The notes: generated by a model not told the origin, from the sequence alone. DNA of 16,540 nucleotides from Tangfeifania sp. (GCA_018400515.1 JAGYMR010000039.1:1-16540); one strand, 5' to 3'; shown: positions 6,484-15,638, counted from the first letter of the stretch. Translations and numbers: made by a program.

Positions 6484-7904
6484 ATTATAGTTCTGACTTA
6501 TTTTGCGCCTTCTCTGCGGAAGGGGAAATCCTGAATTTTAACCGGGCGTGGGAGTATGCCACCGGACACCGGGAAAAAGAACTGAAAGGGAGGAGTCTTT
6601 TTGATTTTTTCCACCCGGAAGATATTGAACAGGCACGGTCAGCAATTTTCAAACAGTCCGGGAAAAAGGGAATTTCCAGGTTTTCGGCCCGTTTCCGCTG
6701 TAAAAACGGATTTTACAAAAATCTTGAATGGCATTTTTATTCGACAACGGAAGAAACCTCATTTGCCCTTGCACAGGAGTACTATCAGCAGAGGGGATAC
6801 CCATCCACCTTAAAAAATGATGCCGATAATTTCCACCTGCTTTTTCACCAGAATCCCCTGCCGATATTCATTTTTGACCTGAACACACTGGACTTTCTGA
6901 AAGTGAACCAGGCAGCGGTCGATCTGTATGGCTATTCCCGGGAAGAGTTACTTTCCTTGAAGATCACGGATATTCGTCCCGAAGAAGACATCGAAAAGCT
7001 GCTGGAGGATGTAAAAGAAATTGACTTTGAAAAACCTTCCACCGGTCAGACATCGAGGCACCTGAAAAAAAACGGAGAGCTGTTGTTTGTAGAAATAAAC
7101 GCCCACTCGGTAATTTTTTCCGGAAAAAAAGCCCGCATCATTACCGTCAATAACATTACCGAACACTGGCGCCTTGAGGAGGCACTGCGGAAAACAAATG
7201 CCCAGAAAGACCTTTTCTTCTCTGTCATTGCTCATGACCTGCGGAGCCCTTTTAACACGCTTATCAATTTTTCGGAGCTGATGGTTCAGGACTTCTGGGA
7301 ATTATCCAGAGAAGAGATTTACGACTACCTGAAAATGATGCATGCCTCCAGCCTGAAGTTATACGAATTTGTGCAGAACCTGCTGGAATGGTCCCTTTTT
7401 CAAAGGGAAATGAAACAAATCCGGAAAAAACCCATCCGGTTAAATCAAAATCTAAAGAAGGCGGTGGACCTTTTGCAGCAATCAGCTGCGGAAAAAAACA
7501 TCTCCCTGATTCAAGAGATTCCCGGGGATACCACCGTTTTTGCGGACGAAAATTTATTGCACAGTGTTTTGCGGAATTTGATCTCCAATGCAATAAAATT
7601 TACCCCAAAAGGAGGCAAAGTAACAGTTACCGGCCACCAGGCACCGACCGGCCATTTTAAGATCCTGGTTAAAGACACCGGCATTGGCATGAACAAAAAA
7701 ATGCAAAATGAGCTGTTCAAACCGGAGGCAGTGACCGGCCGATCGGGTACCGAAGGCGAACAGAGCAGCGGCCTCGGACTGATCCTTTGCAAGGAATTTG
7801 TGGAGAAAATGGGTGGAAGCATCGGAGTACAAAGCACCGAGGGAAAAGGATCTGTTTTTTATTTCACAGTGCCTGTTACAGATCCCCGGGAATCGAATCC
7901 TTAA
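6447..7904 (+). CDS. PAS-PAS sensor histidine kinase
   Basis: A 485-aa cytosolic two-component sensor kinase with no membrane segment or signal peptide. Order: PAS 1 (about 8-105, DLFCAFSAEGEILNFNRAWE), PAS 2 (about 128-238, HQNPLPIFIFDLNTLDFLKV then GYSREELL), HisKA dimerisation/phosphoacceptor domain (about 253-320) with phospho-His263 in FFSVIAHDLRSPF, and HATPase_c (about 355-478) with the N box NLISNAIKFT (Asn381), G1 DTGIGM (Asp410) and G2 GLGL (442-445). All motifs needed for autophosphorylation and ATP binding are present. The second PAS is better conserved than the first. There is no receiver domain in the protein and no response regulator in the window, so it is an orphan whose partner is elsewhere. 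The signal is unknown; cytosolic PAS domains suggest an internal cue. Confidence 0.93.
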   Translation: MPDTENTFLHLLDYSSDLFCAFSAEGEILNFNRAWEYATGHREKELKGRSLFDFFHPEDIEQARSAIFKQSGKKGISRFSARFRCKNGFYKNLEWHFYSTTEETSFALAQEYYQQRGYPSTLKNDADNFHLLFHQNPLPIFIFDLNTLDFLKVNQAAVDLYGYSREELLSLKITDIRPEEDIEKLLEDVKEIDFEKPSTGQTSRHLKKNGELLFVEINAHSVIFSGKKARIITVNNITEHWRLEEALRKTNAQKDLFFSVIAHDLRSPFNTLINFSELMVQDFWELSREEIYDYLKMMHASSLKLYEFVQNLLEWSLFQREMKQIRKKPIRLNQNLKKAVDLLQQSAAEKNISLIQEIPGDTTVFADENLLHSVLRNLISNAIKFTPKGGKVTVTGHQAPTGHFKILVKDTGIGMNKKMQNELFKPEAVTGRSGTEGEQSSGLGLILCKEFVEKMGGSIGVQSTEGKGSVFYFTVPVTDPRESNP

Positions 7905-8284
7905 AATCCCAAAGAAATTCAGCTCCTTTGTCCCCCCAAAAAAATTCGCTTCATTTTTTTTCAGTCGAATCATCCCAAAGCCGGTATCGGTGAATCAGTT
8001 CCTCCGGGCGATTTTTCCCGTTTGAAAGGGAAAGTTTCTGTATAAAATTAAAAAAAAGAAGCTAAAAATGAAGAAAATGGTAAAATTTTTGTAGCTTTCC
8101 TTTGGGAAACCAACAGAAAATGAAACGCTTATTCATGAACCGTGTTCATAGCAGAAACAACACCTGCATTAGAAATATGTGAAAATTTGATTTGCAAATG
8201 ACAATTATTTTTTATCTTTAAGCCCTTCAATTTTTAGGGTCAATTTTTGAAATAAACAAATAAAAAATATAAAAAAATAAAACT
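7905..8284. other. Upstream region of tonB with stem-loops and a dyad
   Basis: No gene is supported. AAGCTA (8059-8064) and TAGCTT (8092-8097), each continued inward by A/T-rich complementary bases, form a long stem-loop. TTTCC-TTTG-GGAAA follows at 8096-8109. A dyad ATGAAC-CGT-GTTCAT lies at 8135-8149, about 50 bp upstream of the candidate tonB promoter, where an activator could bind. Confidence 0.45.
8191..8220 (+). promoter_or_regulatory. Candidate Bacteroidetes-type promoter of tonB
   Basis: TTTG (8191-8194) and TATCTTTA (8213-8220) are separated by 18 bp. They match the -33 TTTG and -7 TAnnTTTG pattern except for the final base. Transcription would start near 8227, giving a leader of about 58 nt before the tonB ATG. 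Confidence 0.5.
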
Positions 8285-8971
8285 ATGGAAGTTAAGAAAT
8301 CACCAAAAGCGGACCTTGAAAACAAGAGGAATGTGTTCCTGTTGCTGGGATTGGTGATCGCATTGGGATTTGTACTTTTTGCGTTTGAGTATAAAACCAA
8401 ACCCAAAAAGTCCGGTTCACTTGGGGAAGTGGAAGAGAAAGTCATTGAAGAAGAGATTATTCCAATTACCCGGGAACAACAGGTAAAGCCACCGCCACCA
8501 CCGCCACCCAAAGTAGTTGAGGTTCTCAACATTGTGGAAGACGACGTGGAAATTGAAGATGAACTGGAGATTGAAGACACCGAGGCCGACGACGAAACCG
8601 TCATTGATGTGGAGCCCGTCATTGAAACAGAGGAAGAAGAGGAGGAGGAAGAGGCCAAAGTATTTTTTATCGTAGAGGACATGCCTGAATTTCCCGGCGG
8701 GGAGATGGCCCTCCGGCAATACATTGCCAATGCCATTGAATACCCGGTAATTGCCCAGGAAAACGGGATCCAGGGAAAAGTATATGTCACTTTTGTTGTC
8801 GACAAAGACGGAAGTGTTTCGGATGCCCGCATTGCCCGGGGTGTTGACCCGTCGCTTGACAAGGAAGCACTGCGCGTTGTGAATACCCTTCCGAAATGGA
8901 AACCCGGGAAACAACGCGGAAAACCCGTGCGTGTGTCTTACACGGTGCCCATTAACTTTGTACTGCAGTAA
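8285..8971 (+). CDS. tonB: TonB-family energy transducer
   Basis: A 228-aa inner-membrane protein that couples the ExbB/ExbD proton-motive complex to TonB-dependent outer-membrane receptors. Residues 1-15 are cytoplasmic, 16-35 form a single transmembrane anchor (VFLLLGLVIALGFVLFAF), and the periplasmic linker has a Pro run (69-75) followed by an unusually acidic stretch (84-123, mostly Glu and Asp). The TonB C-terminal domain covers about 138-228: EYPVIAQENGIQGKVYVTF, VVDKDGSVSDARI and LPKWKPGKQRGKPV, with the typical YP motif at 153-154. No exbB/exbD lies next to it. It has its own candidate promoter and terminator, so it is probably monocistronic. Several tonB paralogues per genome are usual in Bacteroidota, so the partner receptor cannot be told from here. 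Confidence 0.93.
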   Translation: MEVKKSPKADLENKRNVFLLLGLVIALGFVLFAFEYKTKPKKSGSLGEVEEKVIEEEIIPITREQQVKPPPPPPPKVVEVLNIVEDDVEIEDELEIEDTEADDETVIDVEPVIETEEEEEEEEAKVFFIVEDMPEFPGGEMALRQYIANAIEYPVIAQENGIQGKVYVTFVVDKDGSVSDARIARGVDPSLDKEALRVVNTLPKWKPGKQRGKPVRVSYTVPINFVLQ

Positions 8972-8994
8972 AAAGAAAAAAACATACTTATAAG

Positions 8995-9028
8995 CTCCTG
9001 GTCCCTATAGCGGGGTCAGGAGTTTTTT
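8995..9028 (+). terminator. Intrinsic terminator after tonB
   Basis: CTCCTGGTCCC (8995-9005) pairs with GGGGTCAGGAG (9012-9022) over 11 bp, including two G-U pairs, with a 6-nt loop, followed by TTTTTT (9023-9028). The position is 24 nt after the tonB stop. The terminator ends exactly at an in-frame ATG (9029) upstream of hflX, which argues against that ATG as the hflX start. Confidence 0.88.
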
Positions 9029-9067
9029 ATGTCCCCGCGTCAATTCGCTTCAAAACAGGATTCGTAC

Positions 9068-10273
9068 ATGATTGAAACAACGCCGAAAACAGAAAAGGCC
9101 GTTATTGTCGGGCTCATCTACAAAGACCAGGACGAAAAGCAGGCCATGGAATACCTGGAAGAACTGGAGTTCCTTGCGAACACAGCAGGTGCCGAGGTGA
9201 TCAAAAAGTTCACCCAGAAACTGGATGTTCCCAATGTATCCACTTTTACAGGCCCCGGGAAACTGGAAGAAATCGGCAACTATATCAAAGTGGTGGAAGC
9301 CGACACGGTGATTTTCGACGATGAACTGACTCCCACCCAGCTCCGGAATGTGGAACGCCGTTTAAATGTAAAAATACTCGACCGCACCAACCTGATCCTC
9401 GACATCTTTGCCCGGCGGGCCAAAACGGCTCATGCCAAAACTCAGGTGGAACTGGCGCAGTACCAATACCTGCTTCCCCGCCTGACACGCATGTGGACCC
9501 ACCTGGAACGGCAGCGCGGAGGCATCGGTTTGCGGGGCCCGGGTGAGACACAGATTGAAACCGACCGCCGAATCATCCTCGACAAAATCTCCCGGCTCAA
9601 GGAACAATTGAAAAAAATTGACCGGCAAAAAGCCACCCAGCGGAAAAACCGTGGAAAACTGGTGCGGGTGGCACTGGTGGGGTACACCAATGTGGGGAAG
9701 TCAACCCTCATGAACCGGATGGCTAAATCAGATGTCTTTGAAGAAAATAAACTCTTTGCCACCCTCGATACCACCGTCCGGAAGGTAGTGATCGTTAACC
9801 TCCCCTTTCTGCTTGCCGATACCGTGGGTTTTATCCGGAAATTACCCCACGACCTGGTGGAATCGTTTAAATCAACCCTCGACGAGGTCCGCGAAGCCGA
9901 TATTCTGGTACACGTGGTCGACATCTCACACCCGGGATTCGAAGAACAGATCGATACCGTCAACAATACCCTGAAAGAGATTGATTCGGGAGAGAAACCC
10001 GGCATCTATGTCTTTAACAAAATGGATGCCTACAACCCCGTGGAAAAAGATGCCGATGACCTGACACCCCGGACAAAAGAGAATTTTACCCTGGAGGAGT
10101 GGAAAAATTCCTGGATGGCCAAAAACAATACCCCCGCTGTTTTTATTTCGGCCAAAAAGAAGGAAAATATCGAGGAGTTTAAAAAGGTCCTTTACGAAGC
10201 GGTCAAAAAAATCCATTCACAACGCTTCCCGTTTGACGACTACCTTTTCGACATTACCTGGGAGGAGGAATAG
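9068..10273 (+). CDS. hflX: GTPase HflX
   Basis: A 401-aa ribosome-associated GTPase that binds 50S subunits and splits stalled or heat-damaged 70S ribosomes. The N-terminal HflX domain (about 12-110) is followed by a helical linker and the signature RGPGETQIETDRR (about 156-168). The G domain contains G1 GYTNVGKST (205-213), G3 DTVGF (251-255) continuing FIRKLPHDLV, and G4 NKMD (317-320), with SAKK as the G5 region. All are intact. I start at the ATG at 9068 (MIETTPKTEKAVIVGL); the in-frame ATG at 9029 lies directly on the preceding terminator's T-run and would add a 13-residue tail unlike the family. Expression would then need either readthrough or a promoter I could not find in the short gap. 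The next gene is convergent. Confidence 0.95.
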   Translation: MIETTPKTEKAVIVGLIYKDQDEKQAMEYLEELEFLANTAGAEVIKKFTQKLDVPNVSTFTGPGKLEEIGNYIKVVEADTVIFDDELTPTQLRNVERRLNVKILDRTNLILDIFARRAKTAHAKTQVELAQYQYLLPRLTRMWTHLERQRGGIGLRGPGETQIETDRRIILDKISRLKEQLKKIDRQKATQRKNRGKLVRVALVGYTNVGKSTLMNRMAKSDVFEENKLFATLDTTVRKVVIVNLPFLLADTVGFIRKLPHDLVESFKSTLDEVREADILVHVVDISHPGFEEQIDTVNNTLKEIDSGEKPGIYVFNKMDAYNPVEKDADDLTPRTKENFTLEEWKNSWMAKNNTPAVFISAKKKENIEEFKKVLYEAVKKIHSQRFPFDDYLFDITWEEE

Positions 10274-10396
10274 CTCCCGCTTTCAGTAAAAATACAGGCA
10301 TGAACCGCATAAAAAATCCCGGACCGGCAGGTCAAATAATGCCCGGACGCCCGTTTTATTAACCCGTTAGACGAAAATGCTCTCCAAAATGGCAAG

Positions 10397-11956
10397 CTAC
10401 TTTTTCCGGCCGGGAGCAGCCGCATGCTGATCATTCCAGGTAAGGGAATAGAGATCGGTGCGGCGGTCTTTCAGGTTGCAAACAGCCCCAAACGAATGCA
10501 ACTCTTTTAAAAGATCAAGATCCACATCGGCCACCAGGATCATTTCTGTATTGGGGGTGGCTTCTGCCTTTACTCCTGTAGTGGGGAAAGAAAAATCGCA
10601 GGGAGTAAAAACCACCGACTGGGCAAACTGGATATCCATGTTCTCCACCTTCGGCAAATTCCCCACACAGCCCGCAATGGCCACATAACATTCATTCTCA
10701 ATGGCACGGGAACGGGCGCAATACCGGACCCGCGAGTACCCGTTCTGGGTGTCGGTGAGAAACGGCACAAACAAAATACTCATCCCCTGACGGGCCAAAA
10801 GCCGCGACAATTCAGGAAATTCAACATCATAGCAGATCAATACCCCCACCGGCCCGCAGTCCGTTTCAAAAACTTCCAGATGATTCCCCCCGGAAAGTCC
10901 CCAGGTCTTAATTTCATCGGGGGTGACATGCAGCTTCTCATACGTCTCGTACGTTCCGTTCCGGCGGCATAAAAATCCGGTGTTGTACAGCTTGTCGTCC
11001 TTCACGAGGGGAAAACTCCCGGTGACAATATTAATGTTGTAGGTGATGGCCAGGTGGATAAACCGCTCCAGAATCTCATCGGTATAATCCGCCAGCTTCC
11101 GGATCGCCTCGGCATAACCGAGGTGATTGTAATCGGCCATCAGGGGTGCATTAAAATATTCGGGGAAAAGGATAAAATCACTTTTGTAACTGGCGACGGC
11201 ATCCACAAAATATTCCACCTGGGTAAAAAGCTCGTCCAGGTTCTTATAAAGCCGCATTTGCCACTGAACAAGGCCCAGCCTGACCACCGATTTATATCCA
11301 CTGGGTTTGTCGGTGGGTTTCTGGTAATAGATATTATCCCACTGCAAAAGAACGGCATGTTCTTTCGACTCCTTATCCCCGGGCATGTAACCCCGCAGCA
11401 CCTTTTTTACGTGAAAATCGTTGGAGAGCTGGAAGGACAGGGTCGGGTCGAATATCTCCTTGTATTTAACCTTCTGAATGTACTCCCTCGGGGAAAATTC
11501 CCCGGAATACTTATGATAGTTGGGAATTCGCCCGCCAAAAACAATGGCCTTCAGGTTCAGGTTCTCGCACAACTCTTTCCGGGCGTCGTACAAACGCCTG
11601 CCCAGGCGCATCCCCCGGTATTCGGGACGAACAAACACATCGATCCCGTAAAGGGTATTGCCTTTGGGGTTGTGGGTGTTAAAGGTATACTTCCCGGTAA
11701 TTTCTTCATAGGAGTGATCGTCGCCAAACAGTTCATACTTGACAATAATGGATAAGGCAGACCCCACGACAACACCATCCACCACGACCGCCAGCTGTCC
11801 TTCCGGGAAGATTCGCAGCAATTTGCGGATATCCTTCTCTTCCCAGTAATCTTCGGGCCAGTTGGCATACGCCTCCAGCAAGGACTTTTTTAGCTCTCCG
11901 TAATCATCGATATTGAGCTGCCGTACTTCTACTTTTCCGATGTTCTCCATGGACAT
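10397..11956 (-). CDS. GNAT acetyltransferase-nitrilase fusion protein
   Basis: A 519-aa two-domain enzyme. Residues about 8-170 form a GNAT N-acyltransferase domain, with acetyl-CoA-binding motif A in VRPEYRGMRLGRRL (109-122). Residues about 224-505 form a carbon-nitrogen hydrolase (nitrilase superfamily) with the complete triad: Glu266 in FPEYF, Lys341 in YEKLHVT, and Cys375 in LICYDVEFPE. The same fusion architecture is known and widespread, commonly annotated as a bifunctional GNAT/carbon-nitrogen hydrolase. The substrate is unknown; one reading is that acyl transfer and amide hydrolysis act on the same amine. It lies 33 nt downstream of asd on the same strand, so the two are probably cotranscribed. 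The start could be the ATG at 11956 or the one two codons later. Confidence 0.92.
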   Translation of the reverse strand: MSMENIGKVEVRQLNIDDYGELKKSLLEAYANWPEDYWEEKDIRKLLRIFPEGQLAVVVDGVVVGSALSIIVKYELFGDDHSYEEITGKYTFNTHNPKGNTLYGIDVFVRPEYRGMRLGRRLYDARKELCENLNLKAIVFGGRIPNYHKYSGEFSPREYIQKVKYKEIFDPTLSFQLSNDFHVKKVLRGYMPGDKESKEHAVLLQWDNIYYQKPTDKPSGYKSVVRLGLVQWQMRLYKNLDELFTQVEYFVDAVASYKSDFILFPEYFNAPLMADYNHLGYAEAIRKLADYTDEILERFIHLAITYNINIVTGSFPLVKDDKLYNTGFLCRRNGTYETYEKLHVTPDEIKTWGLSGGNHLEVFETDCGPVGVLICYDVEFPELSRLLARQGMSILFVPFLTDTQNGYSRVRYCARSRAIENECYVAIAGCVGNLPKVENMDIQFAQSVVFTPCDFSFPTTGVKAEATPNTEMILVADVDLDLLKELHSFGAVCNLKDRRTDLYSLTWNDQHAAAPGRKK

Positions 11957-11989
11957 TTACTGTTTAAAACGGGCGATATACACCTTCCG

Positions 11990-13003
11990 CTACCTGCCCA
12001 CTTCCCCGTTTTGGATCAGCCACTCCGCAATCTGAACGGCATTGAGGGCAGCTCCCTTTTTTATCTGATCGCCCACACACCAAAAAGTAATGTTTTTCGG
12101 GTCCGCCAGGTCTTTCCGGATACGTCCCACATAAACATCGTCTTTCCCGGAAACAAACAGGGGCATGGGGTACTCATTTTTGGAGGGATCGTCAATTACG
12201 GTAATCCCTTCGGTTTTTTCAAAAGCCGATTTCACCTGATCCGCCGAAAGAGGTTCTGCGGTTTCTACCCATATAGCCTCGGAATGAGCACGGGCCACGG
12301 GAATCCGTACACAGGTGGCGCTAACCTCAGCTTCGGTATGCATGATCTTCTTGGTCTCCCAGTTCATCTTCATCTCCTCCTTCGTATAATCATTGTCGAG
12401 GAAGACATCAATGTGCGGAATGATGTTCATCGCCAGCTGATACTGAAACTTGCTGGTGGTGGTCTCTTTACCCTCCGCCACATCTTTCACCTGCTGCTCC
12501 AGTTCTGCCATCCCCTGGGCACCTGCCCCGCTGGCGGCCTGGTAGGTGGCCACCCGGACACGCATGATCTTCGAAAGATCTTCAATCGGCTTCAATGCCA
12601 CCACCATCTGGATGGTTGAGCAGTTGGGATTGGCAATAATATTCTTCGGACGAACCCTGGAATCTTCGGCATTGACCTCCGGAACCACCAGCGGCACCTC
12701 ATCATCGTACCGGAATGCACTGGAATTATCCACCATGATAGCCCCGTGTTTGGTAATCGTGGAGGCAAACGCTTTCGAAACACCTCCGCCGGCCGATGTC
12801 AGGGCAATATCAATCCCTTTAAAGTCATCGTTGTGTTTCAGCTCTTTTACTGTTAACTCTTTTCCCTTAAACCGGTATTTCTTCCCTGCACTGCGGGCAG
12901 AACCAAACAATACCAACTCATCCAAAGGAAAATTCCGCTCTTCAAGAACACGGAGAAACTCTTGTCCTACAGCTCCGCTTACACCTACAATTGCAATCTT
13001 CAT
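11990..13003 (-). CDS. asd: Aspartate-semialdehyde dehydrogenase
   Basis: A 337-aa cytoplasmic enzyme that reduces beta-aspartyl phosphate to aspartate semialdehyde with NADPH, the branch point to lysine/diaminopimelate, methionine and threonine. The N-terminus [20 protein letters not shown] has the nucleotide-binding GxxGxxG. The catalytic Cys128 is in [12 protein letters not shown], Gln155 in TYQAASGAG, and the substrate/base region in [13 protein letters not shown] with His240. Further family marks are [11 protein letters not shown] (32-42) and VDNSSAFR (91-98). The length is normal for the bacterial class. It is the first gene of a likely two-gene unit with the GNAT-nitrilase. No aspartokinase or other lysine gene is adjacent. 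Confidence 0.97.
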   Translation of the reverse strand: MKIAIVGVSGAVGQEFLRVLEERNFPLDELVLFGSARSAGKKYRFKGKELTVKELKHNDDFKGIDIALTSAGGGVSKAFASTITKHGAIMVDNSSAFRYDDEVPLVVPEVNAEDSRVRPKNIIANPNCSTIQMVVALKPIEDLSKIMRVRVATYQAASGAGAQGMAELEQQVKDVAEGKETTTSKFQYQLAMNIIPHIDVFLDNDYTKEEMKMNWETKKIMHTEAEVSATCVRIPVARAHSEAIWVETAEPLSADQVKSAFEKTEGITVIDDPSKNEYPMPLFVSGKDDVYVGRIRKDLADPKNITFWCVGDQIKKGAALNAVQIAEWLIQNGEVGR

Positions 13004-13359
13004 TCGATTTTATTTTTTATTTTTATTGATTCCTGTCTATTTCCCCCGGCAGAACCGTTTTAATCAATGGCTACACCGCGGGGTGCATTTTTTCCCTTAC
13101 ATATTTTTCATTTATAGCGTTGACTCAGAGAAACTGCACGAAAAAAAATGGGACCCTGCAGAATCATTACAGCTATAAATTCCATGGTTGGAAAATCCAG
13201 GCCCGCTTCACTGCTCCACGCCTCCCTGAACCCATTCGCTCCGCTTTTAGAAAAAGCGGTGACAATTTGTGGACAAACCTGTATAATTCCCTTTTTCAAG
13301 CTGTCTGAATCATACAAAATTAGCGTAAAATTACTATTTTGCCTGGAATGGACTAAAAG
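13004..13359. other. Divergent intergenic region between asd and the lamin-tail protein
   Basis: This spacer must hold the promoters of both flanking genes. On the minus strand a TAATTTTG (13315-13322) matches TAnnTTTG exactly but would give a 300-nt asd leader, and no clear -33 element accompanies it. A small inverted repeat TTTGT-GG-ACAAA lies at 13266-13277 with one-base variation in spacing. Short open frames here overlap each other and look like chance. Confidence 0.4.
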
Positions 13360-15582
13360 ATGTTTCTGATAATTCTGCAAATCTTAACATTCATTTTGCC
13401 CTCACTCACCATTCCGGAAGAAAGAGCGGTTGTCTGGGAGGAACATTTTTCCATCCCCGGAAAGGGCGTCTGGGGCAGCGGAGGGGATTCCATCCTGACC
13501 GATTTTTCCGGGATCAGCACCTGGACGCTGGATTACTCCGGGGTGGTTTTAAAAAACCCGGATGATTACGCAAAAACCGTGGCCACTTCGGGCGGGCGTT
13601 TTGAATGCCGCGATATGGAGGGAACGGTTGTCTGGCGCTCGGAGTCCATTGATATTTCGGCGTATGAGGATGTAAACATCCGACTGACCGCTTATGAAAC
13701 GGGAAGCGGCGCCAACACCGAAGCCAAGTTCCTGAAAGCCTATTACCGGTTGGATGACCGTCCGCAGGAGCCCTTCAGCATCCATGGCACCAATGCGGGA
13801 AACTGGGGCTCTGAAGTGGCGGAACAGAAAGGCCTTTCAGGGGAAACCCTGCAGATCATCTGCATCATGGCCAACCATTATTCGGGCGACAAGGTGACCC
13901 TCGACGAAGTGGTTGTCGGGAGAAAGGCACCCCCTTTGCCGGAAGTCAAACCCCATGATGTGGTAATCAATGAACTGATGCCTGACCCCTATCCTCCCCG
14001 GGGACTTCCTGAGAAGGAGTTCATCGAACTGTTCAATACCCGGCCCCACCCGGTGAATACAGAAGACTGGAAGCTGAACATCAACGGGGTTGAAAAAGCG
14101 TTGCCCGCCCATGTGATCGAAGCGGAGGATTTCCTGCTGCTCTGTTCTACCGGCGCTGCCGGGGAACTGGCCCGCTACGGAAATACCGCCGGTGTGCCCG
14201 GATTCCAGGGATTGCTGAACCGGGGGGCTTTAATCGAAATCCGCGATGAAACGGGAAGAATGATCGACAGAGTCCAATACAACGACCAATGGTATGGGGA
14301 TGAAACAAAAAACAACGGAGGCTGGAGCCTTGAACGGATCGACCCCTACCGCCATTGTCACCAGGAGAAAAACTGGAGAGCAGGAACCCATGCCGACGGG
14401 GGAACTCCGGGAATCCGAAACTCCATCCGGGCAACAAATCCCGACACCATTCCTCCGGCAGTCAAATGGGCCGTTGCTGTTACACCGCATGAAATTGAAC
14501 TGGCTTTCTCGGAACCGGTCGATACCCTGCGCATGAAAAATCCGGAAAACTATATTTTCAATGAACAGGAAAATCCGTCCGGAACAGAAGTGATCACATC
14601 AGAAAAATTGACCCTCCGTTTTATCCGGCCTTTCGCAAAAAATGAAACTTCCCTGCTGCAGATCAGAAACCTCACCGATGAGTGTGGGAATCCGGCAGAA
14701 ACAGCTCAGTTTCAGATCCAGTGGAATACCCTCGAACCAGGAGATATTATTATCAACGAACTGCTTTTCGATCCCGTCCCGGATGGTGAGGATTACGTGG
14801 AAATATTCAATCCTTCCGGAAAGATCATCCCCCTTTCCCGGCTGTTTCTGGCCAACCGTGACAAAAACAGGGAGATAGGTCAGCAATACCCCCTCACCAG
14901 GGAAAAGACCAATTTTTTCCCGGGCACCTACCGGGCCCTGACAGAAGATACCGCTGACGTCTTTCCCTGGTTTTTCATTCAGTGCCCCGCCTGCTTCCTG
15001 CAAATGGAAAGAATCCCTGCTTTTCCCAATGAAAAAGGAACGGTTGTTCTTCTGAATGAGGCGATGGAGGTGGTGGATGAATTTTCCTACAATGAAGAAA
15101 TGCACACCCCCTTTCTGTCCGATACCGAAGGCGTTTCTCTGGAACGGATCTCGGCGGATATGTCTTCCAGTGATCCCGGAAACTGGCATTCGGCATCCAC
15201 CGAAGCGGGATACGGAACACCGGGATATAAAAATTCCCAGGCAGCAGAGAAGCATGATGACAGTCCCCGGGTCACTTTTGAGCCGGAAGCATTCTCGCCG
15301 AACAGCGATGGGTACAACGATGAATACACCATCCGTTATTCCCTGAAGCAGAACGGCTTTGCAGGCAATGTGAAAATTTTTGATGTGGAGGGACGGCCGG
15401 TGATGGATCTGACAAAAAATGAGATCCTTGGCCTCAGCGGCAAAATCACATGGGACGGCCGGGACGAAACCGGCCGGCGACAACCATGGGGCGTCTACGT
15501 CGTGTTGGTAGAGATCTTTAATGATGAAGGACGCCTGTACCGGTTTAAAGACGGCGTGGTGTTAACCGGAATCCGGGAATAA
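13360..15582 (+). CDS. Exported protein with two lamin-tail domains
   Basis: A 740-aa secreted or surface protein. Residues 1-18 form a signal peptide (MFLIILQILTFILPSLTI). Then, in order: a beta-rich N-terminal module (about 25-190, VWEEHFSIPGKGVW start, LDEVVVGRK end); lamin-tail domain 1 (about 195-350, VVINELMPDP, EFIELFN, GGWSLERIDP, GTPGIRNS); an Ig-like SbsA-type segment (about 358-456, IPPAVKWAV, ELAFSEPVD, NPENYIF); lamin-tail domain 2 (about 460-622, IIINELLFDPVPDGEDYVEI, GVSLERISAD, GTPGYKNSQ); and a FlgD/CHU_C-like C-terminal domain (about 640-740, FSPNSDGYNDEYTI, ITWDGRDETGR, GVYVVLVEI). No catalytic site is seen. Such proteins occur in gliding and non-gliding Bacteroidota; their function is unclear and adhesion or matrix structure is inference. 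I do not see an unambiguous T9SS sorting signal. It is followed by recX after 161 bp. Confidence 0.85.
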   Translation: MFLIILQILTFILPSLTIPEERAVVWEEHFSIPGKGVWGSGGDSILTDFSGISTWTLDYSGVVLKNPDDYAKTVATSGGRFECRDMEGTVVWRSESIDISAYEDVNIRLTAYETGSGANTEAKFLKAYYRLDDRPQEPFSIHGTNAGNWGSEVAEQKGLSGETLQIICIMANHYSGDKVTLDEVVVGRKAPPLPEVKPHDVVINELMPDPYPPRGLPEKEFIELFNTRPHPVNTEDWKLNINGVEKALPAHVIEAEDFLLLCSTGAAGELARYGNTAGVPGFQGLLNRGALIEIRDETGRMIDRVQYNDQWYGDETKNNGGWSLERIDPYRHCHQEKNWRAGTHADGGTPGIRNSIRATNPDTIPPAVKWAVAVTPHEIELAFSEPVDTLRMKNPENYIFNEQENPSGTEVITSEKLTLRFIRPFAKNETSLLQIRNLTDECGNPAETAQFQIQWNTLEPGDIIINELLFDPVPDGEDYVEIFNPSGKIIPLSRLFLANRDKNREIGQQYPLTREKTNFFPGTYRALTEDTADVFPWFFIQCPACFLQMERIPAFPNEKGTVVLLNEAMEVVDEFSYNEEMHTPFLSDTEGVSLERISADMSSSDPGNWHSASTEAGYGTPGYKNSQAAEKHDDSPRVTFEPEAFSPNSDGYNDEYTIRYSLKQNGFAGNVKIFDVEGRPVMDLTKNEILGLSGKITWDGRDETGRRQPWGVYVVLVEIFNDEGRLYRFKDGVVLTGIRE

Positions 15583-15638
15583 TCACGACTGAAAATCGGA
15601 GTGGCTCCCCCGGCAAACGAAAAACACACGGCAACCAC

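Noticed and set aside
8227..8862. 211-aa minus-strand open frame opposite tonB
   Set aside because: It is the mirror of the acidic linker (long Ser runs) and tonB itself is certain.
9029..9067. Upstream ATG as hflX start
   Set aside because: It directly follows the T-run of the tonB terminator and adds residues unlike the family; the ATG at 9068 fits better.
10322..10333. Terminator between hflX and the GNAT-nitrilase gene
   Set aside because: GACC/GGTC is only a 4-bp stem; a minus-strand T-run follows, but the hairpin is too weak to call.
11054..11755. 233-aa plus-strand open frame opposite the GNAT-nitrilase fusion
   Set aside because: Shadow of a gene with complete catalytic motifs on the other strand.
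14599..15483. 294-aa minus-strand open frame opposite the lamin-tail gene
   Set aside because: Shadow frame; composition is Cys/His/Phe-rich without domains, while the plus strand encodes clear repeated domains.
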